A stretch of DNA of 64,000 bases from a virus. How positions within the stretch are numbered: the stretch's first letter is position 1; each line of letters begins with the position of its first letter. The stretch is taken from positions 39,984 through 103,983 of IMG/VR virus record IMGVR_UViG_3300010389_000003; one strand, written 5' to 3'. This document shows, one piece after another, positions 27,117-35,564 of this stretch. Below the pieces are notes generated by a model. The model was given only the letters and a program-made list of their open reading frames with translations. It did no database searches and was not told the origin of the DNA. The position numbers were made by a program, and so were the translations under genes.

Positions 27117-28065
27117 GCCATTAAAAATCAACATAGTCACAACAACAATCAATCCTCCTACTCCAGCCCTTTTAAAGTTTGCCGAGATAGTATCTCAACG
27201 CGGTGGTAAGATTTTCATAGTTGGCGACAAGAAGACTCCGCATTCCGATTATGCCGATTTACAGAAGTCCAATAGCAGCATTGTCTATCTGGATCCTGCG
27301 TATCAAGAAGATGAGTATTCAGATCTGAGTGCAATCATCGGATGGAACTCTATACAGCGTAGAAACATAGGCTTCATAGAGGCCTGGAGAGATGGTACCG
27401 CAGAAACCATTGCCACCGTTGATGACGACAACTACCCGTACGATGGTTGGGGAACGAATGTAGAAGTCAACAGATCACGACCGGTCGAAGTTTATGATAC
27501 TGAAAACCTACGCTTTGAACCCCTGAGTGTAACGAATCAACCACATCTTTGGCATAGAGGGTTTCCGGTAGAGCAGCTTCCGGATCGAAACAAGAATCAG
27601 TACAAGGGCGTATATGATATATATAGTCCGATTCAAGCAGACTTGTGGGATGGTGATCCAGACATAGACGCTATGTGTCGGATACCAAATAAGCCATGTG
27701 TTAAATTTGACACGACAAAGCCGTACACCTCCAGTGCCATGTCTCCTTTCAATAGTCAAAATACGTTCATCTCAAGACGATACCTACCAAATTATTGTGT
27801 CTTTCCGCACATTGGCAGAATGGATGATATATGGGGGGCCTATGTATTCCAATACCTAACTGACACACTGCCCGTATACGCTCCAGCATCTGTGTATCAG
27901 GATAGGAATGATCATGATTTGGTTAGAGACCTTGAGGATGAAGTCATAGGCTATCGGAACACCAATAATCTTGTTAACGATATGGCCAATTGGAAAGCCT
28001 ACATGCCTGCCAGAACTTTAGAATTTTGGGATGCGTATAGGGAGCAATACGGAGTGCCATCATGA
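27058..28065 (+). CDS. STELLO/DUF288-like glycosyltransferase
   Basis: 335 aa. INIVTTTINPPTPALLKFAE, the strand KIFIVGDKKTP, RRNIGFIEAW and the metal site ATVDDDNYPYDGWG match the DUF288/STELLO-type GT-A proteins known from plants, nematodes and some viruses or bacteria. The only in-frame start before the conserved domain is ATG 27058, which overlaps the preceding gene by 59 bases. The next gene's start overlaps its stop (ATCATGACC). Confidence 0.8.
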   Translation: MSAQSITIQQDISSTISYYEPLKINIVTTTINPPTPALLKFAEIVSQRGGKIFIVGDKKTPHSDYADLQKSNSSIVYLDPAYQEDEYSDLSAIIGWNSIQRRNIGFIEAWRDGTAETIATVDDDNYPYDGWGTNVEVNRSRPVEVYDTENLRFEPLSVTNQPHLWHRGFPVEQLPDRNKNQYKGVYDIYSPIQADLWDGDPDIDAMCRIPNKPCVKFDTTKPYTSSAMSPFNSQNTFISRRYLPNYCVFPHIGRMDDIWGAYVFQYLTDTLPVYAPASVYQDRNDHDLVRDLEDEVIGYRNTNNLVNDMANWKAYMPARTLEFWDAYREQYGVPS

Positions 28066-28460
28066 CCCTGGTTTTTGTGAACGGCTGTTTCGATATCATT
28101 CATGTTGGGCATATAGAACTTTTCAAGTATGCTAGCTCACTGGGCGACCTTCTTATGGTTGCACTTGACTCTGATGACAAGGTCAAGACAGATAAGGGTG
28201 GGGATAGACCTATCAACAACTTGATTGATAGGCTGGAAATTGTACGATCCATTAAGTATGTAGATTCAGTATCCTTCTTCAACAACAAGGAGCAGCTTGA
28301 GGGATTGGTAAAACTGTTTCGACCAGATATAATGGTCGTAGGTTCTGACTGGCGGGGAAAACAAATTGTCGGTAGCCAACACGCAGGAGAGGTAAAGTAC
28401 TTTGACAGAATCCCAGGATACTCAACATCAGCAACCATTGAGAGTATTGCTGATAGGTGA
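28062..28460 (+). CDS. HldE-C/TagD-type nucleotidyltransferase (sugar-phosphate nucleotidylyltransferase)
   Basis: 132 aa, the size of a single cytidylyltransferase-like domain. VNGCFDIIHVGHIELFKYA contains the GxFDxxHxGH catalytic signature. RPDIMVVGSDWRGKQIVGS and GYSTSATIESI match the second half of the HldE (RfaE2) adenylyltransferase domain. It would activate a sugar 1-phosphate, most simply heptose 1-phosphate to ADP-heptose, although TagD-like CTP use cannot be excluded. It overlaps the kinase gene downstream. Confidence 0.88.
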   Translation: MTLVFVNGCFDIIHVGHIELFKYASSLGDLLMVALDSDDKVKTDKGGDRPINNLIDRLEIVRSIKYVDSVSFFNNKEQLEGLVKLFRPDIMVVGSDWRGKQIVGSQHAGEVKYFDRIPGYSTSATIESIADR

Positions 28461-29235
28461 ATCATGTATGGACGAATACAGATACGGGACGGTGGATCGA
28501 ATTTCACCGGAAGCACCCGTCCCAGTATTCCTGCAATCCCATACTGAGACAAAGCTAGGGATGGCCATGAATGTCAAGGCTAATCTTGAGGCTTTTGGAA
28601 TCGAAGTACACGTGCAGACAAATCGTCCGAGTCAAATAATTAAAACTAGATACGTAGATACGACATCTGGTTATCAGCTTATGAGAGCAGATCTCGAAAA
28701 AGATATCGAACCAGTAACCGAATATGGTCTCAAGCCTGATCTAGAAGAATACAATGCTATTGTGATATCTGATTACGATAAGGGATTTGTTGATCCAGCA
28801 TACATAATAAGGTTGCGAGCCGAGACCGATGTGCCCATCGTAGTAGATAGCAAGCGTACTGATTTGTCACCATATGATGACTGCATCATCAAGGTAAACG
28901 AGAAAGAATATAACAATTTGGATAGAAAAAAGATACCCCCTACATGCCGCCTCTTAATCACCCAAGGCAAGATGGGTGCATATGACATGCAGGATCTCCG
29001 TCAGTATTCTGCTCCACAGGTTGAGATGTATGATGTAACGGGAGCTGGTGATGTGTTTACCGCTGCCCTTACATACGGTCTACTCAGCGAAAAGTTTGGA
29101 CCAACAGAGCCTCAAATGGCCTATGGTAACCCATTTTCATGTATACAGAAAGCCGTTGACATAGCATCACTGTCTGTCACGCACCATGGGGCCTATACCG
29201 TGACTGGGGAGGACATAAATGAAATATATAATTGA
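28402..29235 (+). CDS. PfkB-family kinase, HldE-N (heptose 7-phosphate kinase)-like
   Basis: 277 aa. LLIGESCMDEYRYGTVDRIS followed by PEAPVPVF is the start typical of RfaE1/HldE-N. IIKTRYVD, IVISDYDKGFVDP and IKVNEKEYNN are also conserved, and DVTGAGDVFTAAL holds the GAGD catalytic motif. Together with the preceding nucleotidyltransferase it reproduces both halves of HldE as two proteins in reversed order. TTG 28402 is the proposed start (GGAGAGGTAAAG upstream); TTG 28438 is possible. About 40 residues shorter than the bacterial domain. Confidence 0.88.
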   Translation: MTESQDTQHQQPLRVLLIGESCMDEYRYGTVDRISPEAPVPVFLQSHTETKLGMAMNVKANLEAFGIEVHVQTNRPSQIIKTRYVDTTSGYQLMRADLEKDIEPVTEYGLKPDLEEYNAIVISDYDKGFVDPAYIIRLRAETDVPIVVDSKRTDLSPYDDCIIKVNEKEYNNLDRKKIPPTCRLLITQGKMGAYDMQDLRQYSAPQVEMYDVTGAGDVFTAALTYGLLSEKFGPTEPQMAYGNPFSCIQKAVDIASLSVTHHGAYTVTGEDINEIYN

Positions 29236-29536
29236 TATAGATGGTACCATCTGCTATTCAAGAGATGGCGACTATGAAAGTGCCATCGCGATACCAGAGC
29301 GGATCGCTCAATTGAATAGGCTATACGATGAAGGCCATGTTATGATATATTTCACCGCCAGAGGAATGGGTAGGTTTGAAGGTGACACCAGAAGATGTGT
29401 AGATGTGTTCGCTGACTTAACACACAGACAGCTATACGAATGGGGAGTGAAGTATAGCGATCTTTGGATGGGTAAACCAAGTGGGGACTTTTATATAGAC
29501 GACAAAGGTATAAACGCAAATGATTTCTTCGATTGA
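29219..29536 (+). CDS. HAD-superfamily phosphatase (sugar-phosphate phosphatase-like)
   Basis: 105 aa. YIIDIDGTICYS carries the HAD nucleophile motif DxDGT, and MIYFTARGMGRFEG is the second motif with Thr. The acidic motif IV is near the C-terminus (FYIDDKGINANDFF). Proteins of this compact type occur in capsule and LPS gene clusters. It might replace GmhB in removing the 7-phosphate of a heptose bisphosphate, which would complete the heptose route; that is inference from context. Confidence 0.82.
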   Translation: MKYIIDIDGTICYSRDGDYESAIAIPERIAQLNRLYDEGHVMIYFTARGMGRFEGDTRRCVDVFADLTHRQLYEWGVKYSDLWMGKPSGDFYIDDKGINANDFFD

Positions 29537-29873
29537 GAAAGTAGAAAAAGGCTGGGGTCATGAGACCTGGTTTGTAAACAAGCCAGCGTATTGTGGTAAA
29601 TTGCTTTTTTTCGAGAAAGACAAGAAGTGTTCATGGCACTACCATAAAATAAAAGATGAAACCTTCTATGTCCACAAGGGTTCCATCGAATTATTCTTCT
29701 CTCATGAGGATGATCTATCTGAGGCCAGTATGATCACCCTGACCAAGGGGGATACATTTCATGTTTACCCAGGACTCAGACACCAGATGATAGCATTAGA
29801 GGACACCGAACTGTTTGAGTTTTCCACAGAACACTTTGAAAGCGACAGCTACAGAATAATCAAAGGCGATTGA
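29520..29873 (+). CDS. Cupin-fold protein, possible sugar isomerase/epimerase
   Basis: 117 aa single cupin domain. KKCSWHYHKIKDETFYVHKG contains the H-x-H...E metal-binding motif, and GDTFHVYPGLRHQM holds the second His motif. The sequence GWGHETWFVN at the start is typical of phosphomannose-isomerase-like or D-lyxose-isomerase-like cupins in sugar clusters. ATG 29520 overlaps the previous gene, and its stop overlaps the ATG of the epimerase. Confidence 0.8.
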   Translation: MISSIEKVEKGWGHETWFVNKPAYCGKLLFFEKDKKCSWHYHKIKDETFYVHKGSIELFFSHEDDLSEASMITLTKGDTFHVYPGLRHQMIALEDTELFEFSTEHFESDSYRIIKGD

Positions 29874-30853
29874 TGATGAATGATAAAGTTTTAGTGGCAG
29901 GAGCCGGTGGCTTCATAGGTGGTCACTTAGTTAAACGACTTCTAGATGACGGTCACGAAGTCGTGGCCGTAGATGTTAAGCCATCACCCGCATGGTACCA
30001 ATATCACGAAAAAGCCATGAACATAACAATGCTGGATCTTAAGAAGAACGATCAGGCGGAGTTTGTTCACAAGATGGGTATAAACCGAGAGTTCATGCTC
30101 GCTGCTGATATGGGTGGCATGGGATATATCGACTCCCATAAGGTTAACTGCATGCTTAGCGTCCTGATTAGTGCCAACATGGTTCGACATGCGGCAAATT
30201 ATGATCTGGACAAGTATCTATACAGTTCTTCTGCATGCATCTATCCGGGTTACATGCAAGACGAACAGAATGTATTCCTTAGCGAAGCCGATGCCTACCC
30301 CGCAGACCCGGAACCCGGGTATGGTTTAGAGAAGCTTTTTTCTGAGGAACTAACCATCAACGTCGGTAAAGAATTTCCTATCAGTACTTATGTGCCTCGA
30401 TTGCATAATGTGTATGGACCTTATGGCACCTATGATGGTGGTAGGGAGAAGGCTCCAGCTGCTATCTGTCGAAAGGTCATCAAAGCCAAATTAAGCGGAG
30501 ATCATCGCATTAGTATTTGGGGTGATGGTCAGCAGACTCGCAGCTTCATGTATGTGGACGATTGCATTGAAGGATTCATGAGACTAATGGATTCAGATCT
30601 GCACGCTCCAGTTAATTTGGGCAGTGAACAGCTTGTCACCATCAATCACCTTGTTGATGCTGTGGAGGCTATTGCAGATATAGAATTGGAAAGAGAGTAT
30701 GACCTCAGTAAGCCACAAGGCGTTAGGGGTCGTTGTAGCGACAACACATTCATTAAGAGCAAACTTGGTTGGGCTCCCTCGATATCACTGGGTGATGGTC
30801 TGGAGCGGACCTACGGATGGATTTACGATCAAATGGTAAAGGATTACAAGTGA
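29873..30853 (+). CDS. GDP-mannose 3,5-epimerase-like SDR enzyme
   Basis: 326 aa extended short-chain dehydrogenase. VLVAGAGGFIGGHLVKRLL is the NAD-binding motif. AADMGGMGYIDSH, YSSSACIYPG, GYGLEKL (catalytic YxxxK), GGREKAPAAICRK, GDGQQTRSFMYVDDC and GVRGRCSDN all correspond closely to plant-type GDP-mannose 3,5-epimerase. It should make GDP-L-galactose or L-gulose from GDP-mannose, or act on a GDP-heptose. ATG 29873 overlaps the cupin stop. This is the best-conserved enzyme of the island. Confidence 0.92.
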   Translation: MMNDKVLVAGAGGFIGGHLVKRLLDDGHEVVAVDVKPSPAWYQYHEKAMNITMLDLKKNDQAEFVHKMGINREFMLAADMGGMGYIDSHKVNCMLSVLISANMVRHAANYDLDKYLYSSSACIYPGYMQDEQNVFLSEADAYPADPEPGYGLEKLFSEELTINVGKEFPISTYVPRLHNVYGPYGTYDGGREKAPAAICRKVIKAKLSGDHRISIWGDGQQTRSFMYVDDCIEGFMRLMDSDLHAPVNLGSEQLVTINHLVDAVEAIADIELEREYDLSKPQGVRGRCSDNTFIKSKLGWAPSISLGDGLERTYGWIYDQMVKDYK

Positions 30854-31845
30854 TGAAAATAGTGAAGGGCAAGGGGCTATCTTTCGATGATGTCCTACTG
30901 ATTCCGCAATACTCGGAAGTCAGATCAAGAAAAGATGTGGATCTATCTGTCGAATTCGGCAGCATGAAGTTTCAGATACCCATTATGTCATCAAATATGG
31001 ATACCGTAACGGAAGTGGCCATGGCCAGAGCCATGAACAGTGCTGGCGGCGTGGGGGTTCTACATCGCAACATGCCTCTGGAACACAGATTCATGTACCC
31101 ATATGCAGGGGTTGCATTTGGAGTCAATGAGGATCTTGATTTTGTGATATCGGAAGCCAAAGATAGGGAAGCCAAGCTACTGGTGCTAGACATAGCACAT
31201 GGAGACTCCAAGCACGCCCTTGAGGCAATAAGCAAAGTCCGCGCTGGGATAGATGACGATGATTTGATTCTGGTTGGCGGCAATGTGGCTAGCCCTGAGG
31301 CGGTAACGCGTATGGCCGACGCTGGCGCAACTGCAGTCAAGGTGGGTATCGGTCCAGGCTCTGCGTGTACTACCCGTATCGCTACTGGTACCGGCATCCC
31401 TCAACTGACTGCCATATCAGAATGCGCATCAGCCGCAAGCTCGGTTGGTTTGCAGACTATTGCAGACGGTGGCATCAAAACAGCCGGGGATGTAGCCAAG
31501 GCTATTGCCGCTGGCGCTGATATGGTCATGCTAGGTGGAATGCTGGCGGGCACCAATGAAGCCCCCGGTGACATCATCGCTTATCAGGGTAAAAGCTATA
31601 AAGAGTATAGAGGAATGGCCTCCAAAGAAGCGGGCTCTGCCTACGCTGAAGGGATCTCTGGATTAGTTCCAGCGAGAGGTCCGGTTCGATTGGTACTAGA
31701 AGAGATATGCAATGGACTAGCGTCAGCATGTAGCTACTCGGGAGCATCGAACCTTATGGAGTTCAGAGAGAACGCCACGTTTATTGAGAGCCAACATGCA
31801 TCCACAGTAGTGCGCGAGTCTGCCCCCCATGATATAATTACATAA
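30853..31845 (+). CDS. IMP dehydrogenase / GMP reductase family enzyme without CBS domains
   Basis: 330 aa (beta/alpha)8 barrel. ATG 30853 overlaps the epimerase stop. [17 protein letters not shown], the catalytic loop [11 protein letters not shown] (Cys about 172), [18 protein letters not shown] and YRGMASKEA are present. The end [12 protein letters not shown] and the tail SAPHDIIT match IMP dehydrogenase better than GMP reductase, but the regulatory CBS pair is missing, as in GMP reductase. It would raise the GMP/GTP pool, fitting GDP-sugar synthesis or DNA replication. Confidence 0.9.
   Translation: MKIVKGKGLSFDDVLLIPQYSEVRSRKDVDLSVEFGSMKFQIPIMSSNMDTVTEVAMARAMNSAGGVGVLHRNMPLEHRFMYPYAGVAFGVNEDLDFVISEAKDREAKLLVLDIAHGDSKHALEAISKVRAGIDDDDLILVGGNVASPEAVTRMADAGATAVKVGIGPGSACTTRIATGTGIPQLTAISECASAASSVGLQTIADGGIKTAGDVAKAIAAGADMVMLGGMLAGTNEAPGDIIAYQGKSYKEYRGMASKEAGSAYAEGISGLVPARGPVRLVLEEICNGLASACSYSGASNLMEFRENATFIESQHASTVVRESAPHDIIT
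31830..31838 (+). promoter_or_regulatory. Extended -10 promoter candidate (TGATATAAT)
   Basis: TG-A-TATAAT with TATAAT at 31833-31838, inside the 3' end of the IMP dehydrogenase gene and 28 bases before the next ATG. No -35 box. Identical motif at 38559 and 44283. Confidence 0.6.
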
Positions 31846-31865
31846 GCCTAGACTCAGGAGAGATC

Positions 31866-32492
31866 ATGTCTCAGAACGATGAGCGATATATTATCGCTGA
31901 CCTGTTATTTCAAACAAACAAGTCTTACGCTGAGATAGGAAAGGAGATAGGTAAGCACGAGACATACGTGATGGCCGTAGTTAAAGAACTTGGCTACGAC
32001 TGGGTACGTCGCAAGAGTCGTAAAATGTCACGCGGTGCATCTGCACTCACCCAGATCTTCAAGGAGCTGATACCAGGAGCTGAGATAGTGAATGAGTTCC
32101 ATGCGGGAGAAAGACTCATGCTTGATGTCTATTGCCCTAAATATAAGATAGGAGCGGAATATCATGGGCGTCAGCATTTCTATTTCAACACGATGTTCCA
32201 CAACTCCAATAAGGACTTTGTCGAAGGTCAAATGAGAGACGAGCGCAAGATAGAACTCTGCAAGGACCAAGGTATTGATCTCATCGTATTTAGGTATAAT
32301 GATGACCTAACGGAAGACATCGTATACAACCGCATAGTGGAGGCATTACGTGAATCACCGACCGTCGGTCAGCCCACAAAGAAGAAGATCAAACCAAAGT
32401 CTTCGTTCTACGAAGAACAGCAAAAGCGCAGAAGAGTCCACTGGCGTCGTCAGTACAAGAAGATGAAAGAGATCAAAAAGAATGTCAAATAA
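31866..32492 (+). CDS. HTH plus Vsr/EDxHD-type PD-(D/E)XK endonuclease
   Basis: 208 aa. An N-terminal helix-turn-helix (SYAEIGKEIGKHETYVMAVV, about residues 18-40) precedes a nuclease domain. In it LDVYCPKYKIGAEYHGRQHF and QMRDERKIELCKDQGIDLIV match the Vsr-like EDxHD family typified by the homing endonuclease I-Bth0305I and many phage proteins. The C-terminus is basic (KKKIKPKSSFYEEQQKRRR). It may be a free-standing homing endonuclease next to the helicase gene, or a recombination nuclease. ATG with CAGGAGAGATC upstream. Confidence 0.78.
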   Translation: MSQNDERYIIADLLFQTNKSYAEIGKEIGKHETYVMAVVKELGYDWVRRKSRKMSRGASALTQIFKELIPGAEIVNEFHAGERLMLDVYCPKYKIGAEYHGRQHFYFNTMFHNSNKDFVEGQMRDERKIELCKDQGIDLIVFRYNDDLTEDIVYNRIVEALRESPTVGQPTKKKIKPKSSFYEEQQKRRRVHWRRQYKKMKEIKKNVK

Positions 32493-33936
32493 CATAATGT
32501 CAGACGAGAAAGGACCACCTCTAGAGTATCAGGTCTTTGCTTTATGCTTCCAACAAGAGGGTGCGGTAGGGTACTTCCAGGATAACCTTGACCCACTGAT
32601 GGTTGGCGCCATACATGGGGAGACTGGCACAAACCAGTTCTATAGGGCCATAATCGACTTCTATTCTCAAACAGGTTTAGATCCAGTTGATCCAATTGCA
32701 TTTAGATCTTGGCTGGAGGATACGGACATTTTCTCGGCTCTCGGTGGAGAGGCTGCTGTTCGTGCGTTCATGGGCCTGATAATGAGTATCGATTCACTGC
32801 CAGAAAAGCACCAGGCACTGAAGATACTCCAGTTGCGTGGCAATAAGAGAAAGCAATTGAACAGCATTCAAGAGCTGCAGCAGATCATCAATAAGAAAGA
32901 GGCTAAGAATGATGATGATCGTATGCGTATCTCTCAACTTACTGATGACATTAGAGATCTGGAGAAGCAGTTAGACTTCAATCCACTGGATTATGTCACC
33001 ACGGGTACCCAGATGATCGACAATGTCGAGAACCTGTTGGATATCCCTAGTTTCGTCCCCACCCAGTTCAAAGAATTGAACAAGGTGATGGGCTATACTG
33101 ATGATGGTGGATTTTATAGGGGTGCAGTACATGCGATCCTTGCTGCCTCAGGCATGGGCAAGTCAACCTTCTGCAAGTCTTTATGTAACCACTGGTTGGA
33201 TACCGGCTATACAGTTTTGTATGTCAACTTTGAGGAAGCTCAATCCCATTGGGAGAGAATCCTCTTCACCCAAATTATCGGTGAGAATGTTTACAAATAT
33301 GCAGACTCGTGGAGTGAAGAAGAGAGAGAAAAGTGGACGACCCTCTTTAAGGCTAAGCTAGCACAGTGGGGCGATAGCCTTATGGTGCGGCATGATCCGG
33401 ACACGCCATACTTTGACGACCTCGAGCTTTGGTTCAAAGACGTTATGGGTCATAACGATGTGCTTCCAGACATTGTGGTAATCGATACAATTCAATCAAT
33501 GTTTACTAAGGGATCAGGAAAGCCCAGATGGGCAGAGTTTGAACAGATGATGGTTAGATTGGAGAAGCTCGCAAGAGATATGGACTGCGTGCTTATCATA
33601 ACTGCACAGCAGAATGCCAACGCCATTAAAGACAAGAGAGAAGTGATCAATCAGGGTGACACTGGCGGTTCTATTACCATCCAGCAGAAATCCTCTGTCA
33701 CGATGTTTATCACCCCGGTCGCAGAGGATGGAGATGAGACAATAGACCCCTCCATCATGCAGCTACAAATCCCTAAGAATAGGATCACCGGTGGGGCTTT
33801 CTCTATGAGTCCACCTATGGTAAAATATGATGATGACTCTAAGTCCTACTTACCCTACGACATGGTTGAATTTGCAGCTGATGGCTACGGTACTGGACAA
33901 AATTACGACTTCAGCAAGGGTGTAGAACGACTATGA
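32482..33936 (+). CDS. DnaB-like replicative helicase
   Basis: 484 aa. The N-terminal helical domain (residues about 1-130) resembles DnaB-N. A charged linker (NKKEAKNDDDRMRISQLTDD) leads to the RecA-like core with Walker A AASGMGKSTF (about residue 220), the strand TVLYVNFEEA, Walker B IVVIDTI and the sensor ITAQQNAN. It unwinds the fork ahead of the phage-encoded polymerase and works with the primase encoded 1.6 kb downstream. The start overlaps the nuclease gene; the stop overlaps the next ATG. Confidence 0.92.
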   Translation: MSNNIMSDEKGPPLEYQVFALCFQQEGAVGYFQDNLDPLMVGAIHGETGTNQFYRAIIDFYSQTGLDPVDPIAFRSWLEDTDIFSALGGEAAVRAFMGLIMSIDSLPEKHQALKILQLRGNKRKQLNSIQELQQIINKKEAKNDDDRMRISQLTDDIRDLEKQLDFNPLDYVTTGTQMIDNVENLLDIPSFVPTQFKELNKVMGYTDDGGFYRGAVHAILAASGMGKSTFCKSLCNHWLDTGYTVLYVNFEEAQSHWERILFTQIIGENVYKYADSWSEEEREKWTTLFKAKLAQWGDSLMVRHDPDTPYFDDLELWFKDVMGHNDVLPDIVVIDTIQSMFTKGSGKPRWAEFEQMMVRLEKLARDMDCVLIITAQQNANAIKDKREVINQGDTGGSITIQQKSSVTMFITPVAEDGDETIDPSIMQLQIPKNRITGGAFSMSPPMVKYDDDSKSYLPYDMVEFAADGYGTGQNYDFSKGVERL

Positions 33937-34748
33937 TAACACTGACAGCGGACAAGATAAAAGATTTTCAAACATGTGAGAAGTTCTATGATTATCGCCA
34001 TATTGAAGAGCGGCTGGAACCCATAACACATAGGGAAATCCTCTTGTCTCGCTTCGAGTTTGAGATGAAAAAGATACTTTCTTTCTTCTTCTACAAAAAG
34101 CAGGGTGGTAACACCCCATCCTACAATGCGCTCCTCAATCGTTGGCAGCGAAGCTGGTTTGATGGGGATACAACAGCATACGACCTTGCTGTAGCCCAAC
34201 AGGAACCGCACGTGGTCAACGAGACCAATCTTACGACAAGAGCGGCAAATGTTCTGCGCCATTTCTATAATGACTTTTCAGAAGTCAGCGCACAGCCAGT
34301 TCTGATAGATGAGGCGGTAGGGATTTCCGTGTCAGACGATGTAAGACTGCTTGGTTCATATGATGTGGCTCTTCGTAATCCAAAGAATGATGATCTTCTT
34401 ATCCTCAAGTGGGTGACGAGACAGAAGGGGGCGTGGAGCGGAAGCATTGACTACGCTATGGATTTTGCGTTGATTGATTATCTCTTCCGGGAAAAAAGTT
34501 CACTCGCCACTCGATGCACACCGAAGTACGCTATCTACGAACTAGGAAACACATCGAATAAGATGAAGTTCTTTGAAGTAGAGCCTCGACACACGGATGC
34601 ACTTCTGTTCTGGGCGGAACGTATTGGCAATACCGAAATATTTCCCCCGATCAGAGGGATGAGTGTCGCTTGCAAGAGCTGCCCATTCGATAAGCCGTGT
34701 TCTAAATTTAGTCAGTACAGTATACCGGAGCCAGAAGATGAATCATGA
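33933..34748 (+). CDS. RecB/Cas4-like protein with apparently degenerate nuclease site
   Basis: 271 aa. Layout as in Cas4/AddB-type nucleases: an N-terminal cysteine (FQTCEKFYDY) and a C-terminal cysteine cluster (CKSCPFDKPC) that could hold an Fe-S cluster. The central GSYDVAL / LLILKWVTRQK lines up with the G-x-x-D ... (D/E)-x-K active site. The second acidic residue appears replaced (I-L-K instead of D-Y-K), so catalysis may be lost. A second family member with an intact site is encoded at 43132. Start overlaps the helicase stop. Confidence 0.65.
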   Translation: MITLTADKIKDFQTCEKFYDYRHIEERLEPITHREILLSRFEFEMKKILSFFFYKKQGGNTPSYNALLNRWQRSWFDGDTTAYDLAVAQQEPHVVNETNLTTRAANVLRHFYNDFSEVSAQPVLIDEAVGISVSDDVRLLGSYDVALRNPKNDDLLILKWVTRQKGAWSGSIDYAMDFALIDYLFREKSSLATRCTPKYAIYELGNTSNKMKFFEVEPRHTDALLFWAERIGNTEIFPPIRGMSVACKSCPFDKPCSKFSQYSIPEPEDES

Positions 34749-35415
34749 CGACATGTTGGATGCCTTCTTAGCCGAAGAGCTGGAAGAGGAAACTGAAGTT
34801 AATCCAGTCTTTGATCTAATCAGTGATGAGCTGTCGTTAATAAAATCTCATGCCATTCAAGAGTTCGTGAAGGCAGTGCTGGGACGATCAAACATCCTAT
34901 GGTTTGTATCTGTTGCCCCAGAAGACAATGATGATCTCCAGAACCTATGGCCTTCAGACTGTTACAAACCTGGTGGCGAACTTCTCAATATCCGAAGAGT
35001 TGTCCGAGCTTGTGATGTGTTAGCCGAGAGTCATCAGCTTGATCAGGAAGATAGAGATATCCTTCTGGCCGCAGGGTTCGTTCATAGCATTACAAAGTAC
35101 TATACCGATGAAGACGGGGAACCGAAATACGACCCCATGCATCCCTACACTGTGGACTCTTACGTTGGAGCATTGAGAGAGGAAGAACAGACAACGGCTC
35201 TCGAGGGCAATCCACATACGGTCCTTTTGGCAGATGAAACGGTAATGCAGATACTGAGAGTCGTCAGATGCCAAAGAGGTCCTTGGTCTATCATTCCAGA
35301 GACACTTCCGGTGACGCTTTTGGAGATCTTGCTACACACAGCATATCAGTTTATGATCAATGTAGATTACATAGTCGATGGTGATAATGTTGTGGAGGAA
35401 CGATGGGAATTTTAG
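34738..35415 (+). CDS. HD-domain-like protein (226 aa), active site not intact
   Basis: ATG 34738 (MNHDDMLD) was chosen from its overlap with the upstream gene. The helical order RRVVRACDVLAESHQ, DRDILLAAGFVHSITKYY, HTVLLADETVMQILRVV and LLHTAYQFM resembles HD phosphohydrolases. However, the central HD doublet is replaced by HS, and only some metal ligands can be located. Tentative family call; it sits between helicase and primase genes. Confidence 0.45.
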   Translation: MNHDDMLDAFLAEELEEETEVNPVFDLISDELSLIKSHAIQEFVKAVLGRSNILWFVSVAPEDNDDLQNLWPSDCYKPGGELLNIRRVVRACDVLAESHQLDQEDRDILLAAGFVHSITKYYTDEDGEPKYDPMHPYTVDSYVGALREEEQTTALEGNPHTVLLADETVMQILRVVRCQRGPWSIIPETLPVTLLEILLHTAYQFMINVDYIVDGDNVVEERWEF

Positions 35416-35564
35416 AGCGCAAATGGTTGATAGACAACTTCGATTCTATCTTAGGTGAGATGGAGTACCATAGGGAACACAGTAAGATGTTGAAGCTCAA
35501 ACGTGTTGTCTTGTGGAAACTGAACGATAAAGAGGGAAAGGCGAAACTTGAGACTTCCAAATGA
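35403..35564 (+). CDS. Small basic helical protein (53 aa)
   Basis: ATG 35403, stop TGA at 35562-35564, overlapping both the preceding gene and the primase start. Charged and helical (FDSILGEMEYHREHSKMLKL). No family recognised; may simply couple translation to the primase. Confidence 0.55.
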   Translation: MGILERKWLIDNFDSILGEMEYHREHSKMLKLKRVVLWKLNDKEGKAKLETSK

